Source of the DNA: HGM13010 sp934527315
GTDB lineage: Bacteria; Bacillota; Clostridia; Oscillospirales; Oscillospiraceae
Direction: 5' to 3'
Length of the DNA: 64,000 nt
Assembly (NCBI GenBank): GCA_934527315.1
Contig: CAKTAK010000001.1
Location: forward strand, 62,001-126,000
The notes below the pieces were generated by a model. It was not told the origin of the DNA, ran no database searches, and worked only from the letters and a program-made list of their open reading frames with translations. Shown here one piece after another: positions 57,944-64,000 of the stretch (its first letter is position 1; each line of letters begins with the position of its first letter). A program made the translations under genes and the position numbers.

Positions 57944-59680
57944 ATGAAAAAGAATGAAAAACGCCGTCGGGCAAGCCAAGAAACCGCGTCCTTTGACGCA
58001 GTGGACCATCGCCCGGTACATGGAAAGAGCCGGAAGGGCGGCCGCACGGTGGGAATCATCGTGGGAGTTCTGATTCTGGCACTGGTGGTGCTCTTCGCCA
58101 TTGCGGCTGTGGCAGCCGGAAAAATGGAGACCGTTTATCCCCGGGTCAAGCTGGGCGGCTGCGCGCTGGGCGGACTTTCCCTCAACGAGGCAGAGGAGAG
58201 TTTGCAGGACCAGGGCTGGGACAATCTGGACGATGCAGCGGTTACGGTGAAACTGCCCGGCGGCAGTATTTCCGTCACCTATGCCCAGGCGGGATTGCAG
58301 AAAAATGCGGAAGAGGCGGCTCAACTGGCTTATGATTACGGCCGGAACGGCAATCTGTTCGGCAATACCATTACATTTATGAAGAGTCTTGTCATCGGCA
58401 AGGATTTGTCTGACGAAGTATTTGCCGCGGCAGACAAAAAAGCCATTGCCGACCATGTGGCGGCGGCGCTGATTCCCATTCGGGCAGGTCTGGAGGAGAA
58501 CTGGACGCTGGATACAGAGGCGCAGACCTTGACCGTGGTGAAAGGTGCAAGCCAGATTCGTCTGGACGAGGGCGAGATCACAGAACTGATTCTGAAAGCC
58601 ATTGCAGACCGCAATTTCGGTACCGTGACCTATACGCCCGATGAGGACAGCGAAAACGCAGCGGACTTGACTGCATTCCACGACGAAACCGTTCGGGAAA
58701 TGAAGGACGCTTACTACGATAAAGAAACCGACAGCATTGTGCCGGAGCAGGTTGGCATTGATTTTCAGATTGCCGACGTGCAGGAAATCTGGGACGCAGC
58801 CAAGGTGGGCGACACCGTGGTTCTGCCGGTAACGGTATCGGTTCCGGAGGAAACGGAGGAGCATCTGAAAAGTGTGCTGTTCCACGACACGCTGGCATCG
58901 AAAACCACCAGTCTGAAAGGCAGCAGCGCCAACCGCATCAACAATGTGGAGCTGGCAGCCAAAGCTCTGAACGGAAAAGTTCTGATGCCCGGCGAGCAGC
59001 TGTCCTATAACGCAACCTTGGGTCAGCGGACCAAGGAAAGCGGCTACAAAGAGGCGGGCGCTTATTCCAACGGCGCAGTTGTGCAGGAAGTGGGCGGCGG
59101 TATCTGTCAGGTATCCTCCACGCTGTATTACTGCGCACTGCTGGCCAATCTGAAAATTGATTACCGGGTGAACCATTACTTCCCGGTGGGCTATCTGCCC
59201 GCAGGATTTGACGCAACGGTCAGCTGGAAGAGCCCGGATTTCAAATTTACCAACGATCGGGAGTATCCCATTAAGCTGGTTGCTTACGTCAGCGGAAATT
59301 CCCTCACGGTGGAAATTCAGGGCACCGATGACGGTACCTATGTGGAGCTGAGCAGCAATACCGCGCTGATTTACACCAACTCGAAGTATCCCGATACTGC
59401 CACCGGCTACAAGGCTTGGGCTTATCGGAGCATTTATGACAGCGCCACCGGCAAGCTGATTGAAAAGAAGAGCGAGGGCGTCAGCATCTATCACTATCAT
59501 GAGGAGAACATCAAATATCCCTCTCCCAGTCCCAGTGCCGAGCCCACCCCGGCACCCACTCCCACGCCGGCACCCACTCCGGCGCCCAGCACAGAACCCA
59601 CCCCGGCACCTACCCCCGTTCCGGAGACAACCCCGGAACCCGCCCCGGCTCCGGACGCAACGGAACAGCCGGCAGAATGA
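57944..59680 (+). CDS. VanW-family membrane-anchored surface protein with Pro/Thr tail
   Basis: A 578-residue protein. One N-terminal anchor (TVGIIVGVLILALVVLFAIAAVAAG) leads to an external part. Residues about 75-300 contain two peptidoglycan-binding-4-like repeats; residues about 320-460 are the VanW domain (NRINNVELAAKALNGKVLMPGEQLSYN, EVGGGICQVSSTLYYCALLANL). A G5-like segment follows, then a Pro-Thr-Ala repeat tail of about 50 residues. VanW is found in vancomycin loci but its biochemical role is unsettled; here there is no van cluster. Confidence 0.88.
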   Translation: MKKNEKRRRASQETASFDAVDHRPVHGKSRKGGRTVGIIVGVLILALVVLFAIAAVAAGKMETVYPRVKLGGCALGGLSLNEAEESLQDQGWDNLDDAAVTVKLPGGSISVTYAQAGLQKNAEEAAQLAYDYGRNGNLFGNTITFMKSLVIGKDLSDEVFAAADKKAIADHVAAALIPIRAGLEENWTLDTEAQTLTVVKGASQIRLDEGEITELILKAIADRNFGTVTYTPDEDSENAADLTAFHDETVREMKDAYYDKETDSIVPEQVGIDFQIADVQEIWDAAKVGDTVVLPVTVSVPEETEEHLKSVLFHDTLASKTTSLKGSSANRINNVELAAKALNGKVLMPGEQLSYNATLGQRTKESGYKEAGAYSNGAVVQEVGGGICQVSSTLYYCALLANLKIDYRVNHYFPVGYLPAGFDATVSWKSPDFKFTNDREYPIKLVAYVSGNSLTVEIQGTDDGTYVELSSNTALIYTNSKYPDTATGYKAWAYRSIYDSATGKLIEKKSEGVSIYHYHEENIKYPSPSPSAEPTPAPTPTPAPTPAPSTEPTPAPTPVPETTPEPAPAPDATEQPAE

Positions 59681-59721
59681 TTTACGGAATTCAGTTTTGA
59701 GATATGAAGGAGAAAGCGCAC

Positions 59722-61698
59722 ATGGAAAACAAGGGAAAGTTCTATATTACAACCCCCATCTATTACCCCAGCGATAAGCTGCACATCGGTCACACCTACT
59801 GCACCGTTGCTACGGACACCATTGCCCGGTACAAACGGCTGCAGGGATATGACGTGATGTTCCTGACCGGCACCGACGAGCACGGTCAGAAAATCGAAAC
59901 CAAGGCGCAGGAGGCCGGTGTGACCCCGAAGGAATTCGTGGACAACATTGTGGAAGGTCCCCGGGGCGTGAAGGACCTGTGGAAACTGATGAACATTTCC
60001 AACGACCGGTTCATTCGCACCACCGATGACTACCATGTGGAGGCTGTGCAGCGCATTTTCCGGAAAATGTACGACAAGGGCGACATTTACAAGGGCGTTT
60101 ACAAAGGCAAGTACTGCACCCCCTGCGAGAGCTTCTGGACCGAGAGCCAGCTGAAAGACGGCTGCTGCCCGGACTGCGGACGCCCGGTGCAGGACGCTGA
60201 GGAAGAGGCTTACTTCTTCCGTCTGAGCAAGTATGCAGAGCCCGTGCGGGATCTGCTGGAGAACACCGATTTTCTGGAGCCCCGGAGCCGGGTGAACGAA
60301 ATGGTGAACAACTTCATCAAGCCGGGTCTGGAAGACCTGTGCGTGTCCCGTACCAGTTTTTCTTGGGGCGTTCCCGTGGATTTCGACCCGAAACATGTGG
60401 TTTACGTTTGGCTGGACGCACTGTTCAACTACGTAACCGCATTGGGCTATGAAAATGACCGGTACAACGATTATGCCGATTACTGGCCCGGCGTGAACAT
60501 TGTGGGCAAGGAAATCGTGCGGTTCCACTCCATTATCTGGCCTGCATTCTGCATGAGCATGGGTATGCCCCTGCCCAAAAAGGTGTTCGGTCACGGTTGG
60601 CTGCTGCTGGACGGCGGCAAAATGTCCAAGTCCAAGGGCAACGTGGTGGACCCCTATATTCTGGCAGAGATGTTCGGCGTGGACGCCCTGCGGTTCTTCC
60701 TGATGCGCACCTTCCCCTTCGGCTCTGACGGCAACTTCTCCAATGAACTGCTGATTCAGACCATCAACACCGATTTGGCCAACGATCTGGGCAACCTGGT
60801 TTCCCGGACCACCGCTATGGTGCAGAAGTACTTCGACGGTCAGCTGCCCGAGGGCTGCAAGAACGGAGATACCGAGCCTTGCGACGAGGAACTGGTTTCC
60901 ATGGCAAAGGGTCTGCGCGCCGCTTATGAAGAGGCCATGGAGCACTTTGCACCCCACAAGGCATTGGAAGAGATTTTCAAGGTGGTTCAGAGAGCCAACA
61001 AGTACATTGACGAGAATGCACCTTGGGCACTGGCAAAGGATATGGACGCAAACGGCGCCCGTCTGGCACATGTGCTGTACAACCTGCTGGAGGCAACCCG
61101 CATCTGCGGCATTCTGCTCAGCCCGTTTATGCCCGAGAGCATGGACAAGCTGTTTGAGCAGGTGGGTGTGTGCGAAGGCTGCCGGACTTGGGACAGCGCC
61201 GCTGTATGGGGCAGCCGGAACGAGACTATGGCTGTGACCAAGGGCGAGAATCTGTTCCCCCGTGTAGACGCTGCCAAGGCGCTGGAGGAGCTGACGGCGG
61301 CTGAGGCTGCTGCCAAGAAGGCTACGCTGCCGGCACTGGAGGTGGAGCCTCTGACGGAGGAGACTGTGGACTTCGATACCTTCTGCAAGTCCGATTTCCG
61401 CGTTGTGAAGGTAAAAGACTGCCAGCCCGTGAAGAAGAGCGATAAGCTGCTGCGCTTTACCTTGGACGACGGCACCGGAACGGACCGTCAGATTCTCTCC
61501 GGTATCCATAAGTTCTACGAGCCGGAAGAACTGCTGGGCAAGACGTTGGTGGCAATCGTGAACCTGCCCCCTCGGAAGATGATGGGTCTGGAAAGCTGCG
61601 GTATGCTGCTGTCCGCCGTACACACCGAGCAGGGCGAGGAGCGCCTGAATCTGGTGATGCTGGACGATAAGGTGCCCGCCGGCGCAAAGCTGTGCTGA
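59722..61698 (+). CDS. metG: Methionyl-tRNA synthetase with C-terminal tRNA-binding domain
   Basis: A 658-residue class I synthetase. TPIYYPSDKLHIGHTYC holds the HIGH motif; CTPCESFWTESQLKDGCCPDCG is a zinc knuckle; GGKMSKSKGNVVDP is the KMSKS loop. Residues about 550-658 form an EMAP/Trbp111 domain (DFRVVKVKDCQPVKKSDKLL, MMGLESCGMLLSAV). ATG at 59722 is 9 bases after AAGGAG; the ATG at 59704 overlaps that site. Confidence 0.95.
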   Translation: MENKGKFYITTPIYYPSDKLHIGHTYCTVATDTIARYKRLQGYDVMFLTGTDEHGQKIETKAQEAGVTPKEFVDNIVEGPRGVKDLWKLMNISNDRFIRTTDDYHVEAVQRIFRKMYDKGDIYKGVYKGKYCTPCESFWTESQLKDGCCPDCGRPVQDAEEEAYFFRLSKYAEPVRDLLENTDFLEPRSRVNEMVNNFIKPGLEDLCVSRTSFSWGVPVDFDPKHVVYVWLDALFNYVTALGYENDRYNDYADYWPGVNIVGKEIVRFHSIIWPAFCMSMGMPLPKKVFGHGWLLLDGGKMSKSKGNVVDPYILAEMFGVDALRFFLMRTFPFGSDGNFSNELLIQTINTDLANDLGNLVSRTTAMVQKYFDGQLPEGCKNGDTEPCDEELVSMAKGLRAAYEEAMEHFAPHKALEEIFKVVQRANKYIDENAPWALAKDMDANGARLAHVLYNLLEATRICGILLSPFMPESMDKLFEQVGVCEGCRTWDSAAVWGSRNETMAVTKGENLFPRVDAAKALEELTAAEAAAKKATLPALEVEPLTEETVDFDTFCKSDFRVVKVKDCQPVKKSDKLLRFTLDDGTGTDRQILSGIHKFYEPEELLGKTLVAIVNLPPRKMMGLESCGMLLSAVHTEQGEERLNLVMLDDKVPAGAKLC

Positions 61699-61720
61699 TT
61701 CCATTCAAATAAGATGACTG

Positions 61721-61756
61721 AAACGGACGCTGCGTGAAAACGGGCGTCCGTTTTTT
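61721..61756 (+). terminator. Terminator of metG
   Basis: AAACGGACGC (61721-61730) with GCGTCCGTTT (61744-61753) and a six-T run. Confidence 0.85.
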
Positions 61757-61789
61757 GCTGGGGAGAAGAAGTCGTCCGGTAAAATTTGT

Positions 61790-61806
61790 AAGTTGTCTGA
61801 CAACTT
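61790..61806. promoter_or_regulatory. Perfect palindrome AAGTTGT-CTG-ACAACTT
   Basis: A 7-bp perfect inverted repeat in an AT-rich gap between metG and the microprotein unit. A looser AATTGT-N9-ACAATT follows at 61872-61892. Both look like protein-binding sites, about 60-150 bp upstream of the promoter at 61926. Bases 61757-62013 otherwise hold no gene. Confidence 0.5.
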
Positions 61807-61925
61807 TGCGTGAGGTGTTTCCCAAAGAAAAATAGTAGGAAAAGAGACGAACGGCAAATATAACAAGGGAAAATTGTATAATATTGACAATTCAAAAGAA
61901 TTAGTAGATTTTTTCACAAAAGGTA

Positions 61926-61957
61926 TTGACATTAGATGTCTGATGAGTTATTATAAT
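61926..61957 (+). promoter_or_regulatory. Promoter of the microprotein unit
   Basis: TTGACA (61926-61931), 17-bp spacer, TATTAT (61949-61954), overlapping TATAAT at 61952-61957. Confidence 0.75.
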
Positions 61958-62013
61958 AACACAAAGAGAGGTTAATAAATTAACAAACCGGAAGATTGAA
62001 AGGAGCATGACTT

Positions 62014-62091
62014 ATGAAGATGATTAACCGCATTAAATGGCTGCGCGACAACGATATGGAAACCCTGTACGAAATTAACGTGCATCTGTAA
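62014..62091 (+). CDS. 25-residue microprotein, tandem copy 1
   Basis: Encodes a peptide beginning MKMINRIKWLRDND and ending YEINVHL. GAAAGGAGC lies 8-15 bases before the ATG. Residues I4, I7, L10, L18, I21 and L25 would line one face of an amphipathic helix; there are four basic and four acidic residues, one Trp and no Cys. No signal peptide. A second ATG 7 bases upstream is out of frame and opens only six codons. Nothing known to me matches. Confidence 0.75.
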   Translation: MKMINRIKWLRDNDMETLYEINVHL

Positions 62092-62140
62092 GGTTCGGAT
62101 AGAAATCGGGACGGAAAACAAATAGAAAGGAACTTGACTT

Positions 62141-62218
62141 ATGAAGATGATCAACCGCATTAAATGGCTGCGCGACAACGATATGGAGACTCTGTACGAA
62201 ATCAACGTGCATCTGTAA
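62141..62218 (+). CDS. 25-residue microprotein, tandem copy 2
   Basis: Identical in protein sequence to copy 1; the four codon differences (I4, E16, T17, I21) are all synonymous third-base changes. AAAGGAA lies upstream. It starts exactly 127 bp after copy 1. Confidence 0.75.
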   Translation: MKMINRIKWLRDNDMETLYEINVHL

Positions 62219-62267
62219 ATTTCGGATAAGACCCGGAAGAGAAATCAAGCAGAAAGGAGCATGACTT

Positions 62268-62345
62268 ATGAAGATGATCGATCGCATCAAATGGCTGCGT
62301 GACAACGATATGGAGACCCTGTACGAAATTAACGTGCATCTGTGA
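62268..62345 (+). CDS. 25-residue microprotein, tandem copy 3
   Basis: Differs from copy 2 in protein only by N5D; I7, R11, T17 and I21 change synonymously and the stop is TGA instead of TAA. AAAGGAG lies upstream. It starts exactly 127 bp after copy 2, and the unit ends in a terminator. Confidence 0.75.
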   Translation: MKMIDRIKWLRDNDMETLYEINVHL

Positions 62346-62382
62346 GGTGCGCCATGGGAAAGAAAAATCAATTGAACACTTA

Positions 62383-62425
62383 ATGCCACCGTCGTGATGA
62401 AGTTCATGAACGGTGGCATTTTTTT
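62383..62425 (+). terminator. Terminator of the microprotein unit
   Basis: ATGCCACCGT (62383-62392) with ACGGTGGCAT (62410-62419), then a seven-T run. Confidence 0.88.
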
Positions 62426-62563
62426 GTTTCCGCAGATGGGGAGAATGGCAGGTCTGGGCGGGGGAGATGTACCGAAAATGCAGACTACGGGAATCTGATT
62501 TGTCGGTTTTTTGTGGAAAAAGCTGAGAAAGATTGCAATTTGGAGAAAATGCGAGAATGGGTC

Positions 62564-62591
62564 TGGACTTTTTTCTTGCTTGTGATATACT
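62564..62591 (+). promoter_or_regulatory. Probable promoter of the LprI-like lipoprotein gene
   Basis: TGGACT (62564-62569), 16-bp spacer, TATACT (62586-62591). Confidence 0.5.
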
Positions 62592-62664
62592 GAGCGCTGC
62601 GAAAGAGAAAGCGGCAGCGGGCGTCCGTCGGAGACGCGGGCCGTTGAAGGGTTGAGGAGTCATC

Positions 62665-63714
62665 ATGAATCAAAAATGGACAGCACTGGTGCTTGCCGGT
62701 GCGATGGTGGTCACGGTGAGTGGCTGCGGTACGGCAATGGGAAAAACGGAGAATACCGGAAACCCGGTAGAGTCTTCGGGCACAACGGCGGAAGTGGTAT
62801 ACAGCACACCGGACCCCACGGAAGATATCGGGGGCGAAACCGGGGGAGAAACTGCGTTTTCCTTCCGGGATTTGTCTAATCTGGAGTTTTATTATTCCAG
62901 CGGAGCCGGCGGCTGGGGAACGCAGCTGGTGGTTCAAGAGGACGGCAGCTTTACCGGGAATTTTCAGGACAGCGATATGGGCAATACCGCGCCGGAGTAT
63001 CCCAACGGTACGGTCTATCTGAACAGCTTTTCCGGAAAACTCAGTGAGCCGGAGGCCGTGAACGCATACACCTATTCCACCACCATTCAGCTGTTGGAAT
63101 ATGAGGAACCGGTACACACGGATAAAATCAGCGGCGGAATTCGGTATGATTACAGCGAGGCTTACGGCTTGCAGAACGTGCAGACCGTTTTGATTTACCT
63201 GCCCGAGGCACCGTTGGAAGAGCTGCCGGAGGAATTCCTCAGTTGGGTGGGCTACCCGGATTTGAGCAAGACCGAGGCAACTCAGTTGGGATTCTATGCG
63301 CTGAACTGTCAGCCGGAGGAAAACGGATTTATCAGCTTTAATCTGTTGGATTCTCTGCGGAGCCGGATTGCCTCCACAAAGGAGCAGTCCAAGGCGTTGG
63401 AAACCGCCATTCAGCAGGATTCGCTGACCCAGACGGAATATAATGAGAAAACCCAAGAGCTTTACGAGCTGTGGGACGCGGCAATGAACGCTGTGTGGAC
63501 CATGCTGGAGCAGACTTTGGATAACGATACCATGGACAAGCTGACCATGGAGCAGCGGCAGTGGACCATTGAGCGGGACAACGCGGTTGAGGCGGCAGGC
63601 GCTGACTATGAGGGTGGCACCACGCAGGCGATGGTTCAGAATCAGACCGCGGCGGAGTGGACCAAGGCGCGGGTGGACGTGCTGCTGAATTTGCTGCCGG
63701 GGTGGACGGAGTAA
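62665..63714 (+). CDS. Lipoprotein with C-terminal LprI-like (DUF1311) domain
   Basis: A 349-residue exported protein. MNQKWTALVLAGAMVVTVSGCG gives a lipobox with Cys21. A Thr/Gly/Glu-rich linker (about 25-65) precedes a beta-rich region (about 70-200). Residues about 240-345 are helical with YELWDAAMNAVWTMLEQTL and MEQRQWTIERDNAVEAA, resembling the lysozyme-inhibitor LprI domain (W-x3-RD pattern), though without its conserved Cys residues. Probably on the outer face of the membrane. GAGGAG precedes the ATG. Confidence 0.8.
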   Translation: MNQKWTALVLAGAMVVTVSGCGTAMGKTENTGNPVESSGTTAEVVYSTPDPTEDIGGETGGETAFSFRDLSNLEFYYSSGAGGWGTQLVVQEDGSFTGNFQDSDMGNTAPEYPNGTVYLNSFSGKLSEPEAVNAYTYSTTIQLLEYEEPVHTDKISGGIRYDYSEAYGLQNVQTVLIYLPEAPLEELPEEFLSWVGYPDLSKTEATQLGFYALNCQPEENGFISFNLLDSLRSRIASTKEQSKALETAIQQDSLTQTEYNEKTQELYELWDAAMNAVWTMLEQTLDNDTMDKLTMEQRQWTIERDNAVEAAGADYEGGTTQAMVQNQTAAEWTKARVDVLLNLLPGWTE

Positions 63715-63796
63715 GTCCAAGGCGGCAGGTGGGTGCAGGACCGGAGTCCACCGGGAAATTCGATAAGGAGACGGTGCCCCGCACCGAACAGGACGT

Positions 63797-64000
63797 ATGA
63801 ATCAAAAGGAACTGAATGAAATTCGCCGGCGGCTGAAACCGGACCGGTGCAATATTCAGCATATTTACGGCTGTTACGTAAACAGCAACCGGGAAATCAT
63901 TTCATGGGTGGACGCACCGGTGAGCATGATGACCCAAGACGAGAGCATTATGTATCTGGCGCTGCTGAAAAAGAGCTTATCCGGCGCGTTGGGCAAGAAT
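63797..64000 (+). CDS. DUF4317 family protein, N-terminal part (3' truncated)
   Basis: 68 codons are visible before the window ends. MNQKELNEIRRRLKPDRCNIQHIYGCYVNSNREI and MYLALLKKSLSGALGKN match the start of DUF4317 proteins, which are common in Clostridia and about 400 residues long. Function unknown. The ribosome site is weak (AGGA at 63790-63793). Confidence 0.85.
   Translation, partial: MNQKELNEIRRRLKPDRCNIQHIYGCYVNSNREIISWVDAPVSMMTQDESIMYLALLKKSLSGALGKN

Larger units (their letters stand above)
61998..62345 (+). repeat. Three tandem repeats with 127-bp period
   Basis: The conserved part of each unit is the ribosome site, the spacer ending GACTT and the 25-codon frame; the 49 bp between frames are much less conserved. 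Copies begin at 62014, 62141 and 62268. Confidence 0.92.

Noticed and set aside
57944..59680. Vancomycin resistance determinant
   Set aside because: VanW-domain proteins are common in Clostridia without resistance, and no vanA/B ligase, vanH or vanX gene is nearby.
61998..62345. Tandem repeats as a CRISPR array
   Set aside because: The 127-bp units are coding, the conserved part is 78 bp of open frame plus a ribosome site, and there are only three; no spacers of uniform size or cas genes are present.

Overview
The window reads as a chromosomal segment of a strictly anaerobic Gram-positive member of class Clostridia, most likely a gut Oscillospirales relative. The evidence is the ffh-rpsP-khpA-rimM-trmD order, glycyl radical chemistry with a radical SAM activase, an Fhs/FchA/FolD one-carbon cluster, VanW and DUF4317 proteins, an archaeal-type ProS, strong GGAGG ribosome sites and near-consensus sigma-A promoters. 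Base composition is close to half G+C by eye, with AT-rich intergenic regions. Genus and species cannot be told from the sequence. I saw no rRNA, tRNA, CRISPR array, phage gene or transposase.

Layout. 1-3.8 kb: end of ffh, rpsP, khpA, rimM, a trmD fused to a GNAT acetyltransferase domain, and rsmA. 3.8-4.2 kb: a DtxR-type regulator. 4.2-12.65 kb: an accessory cassette (XRE-cupin regulator, glycyl radical enzyme, activase, YjiH/YjiG-like membrane pair, polytopic permease, M20 hydrolase). It is bracketed by two 41-bp direct repeats that are also terminators and sits between two convergent genes. 12.65-17.4 kb (minus strand): thiamine pyrophosphokinase, a C_GCAxxG_C_C protein and a feo iron-uptake operon with an embedded DtxR-like protein that lacks metal ligands. 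17.4-22.5 kb: a peptide/nickel-type ABC importer. 22.5-30.7 kb: a polysaccharide locus with a complete set of homologues for UDP-ManNAc(3NAc)A synthesis plus two glycosyltransferases. 30.7-34.1 kb: AIM24 and PPC-domain proteins and an Amt ammonium transporter fused to a PII domain. 34.1-41.9 kb: HD protein, kinase-CYTH fusion, flavodoxin, flavin reductase, small exporter, proS and several orphan proteins. 42-45.1 kb: ACT protein, hom, lysC. 45.2-46.2 kb: a 7alpha-hydroxysteroid-dehydrogenase-like SDR. 46.9-50.8 kb: fhs, fchA, folD, NUDIX. 50.8-61.7 kb: GDPD, CPBP protease, zinc ribbon, AAA+ CbxX-type ATPase, htpG, hemW, VanW protein, metG. 61.9-62.4 kb: a promoter, three tandem copies of a 25-codon gene with an exact 127-bp period, and a terminator. 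62.6-64 kb: an LprI-like lipoprotein and the start of a DUF4317 protein.

The most interesting signals are four. (1) The glycyl radical cassette appears to have been inserted into a shared bidirectional terminator. (2) A 189-bp regulatory block occurs twice without gaps (about 83% identical by hand count), once in the cassette and once upstream of amt-PII. It ends in two short hairpins with A1/G4 hexanucleotide loops that overlap a terminator, the layout of ANTAR-protein antitermination RNAs, so the glycyl radical pathway may answer to nitrogen status. (3) The glycyl radical enzyme lacks the Glu of the usual GCVE motif and could have a new reaction. (4) The triple microprotein unit shows almost only synonymous change between copies, which argues for a translated and selected peptide of unknown function.
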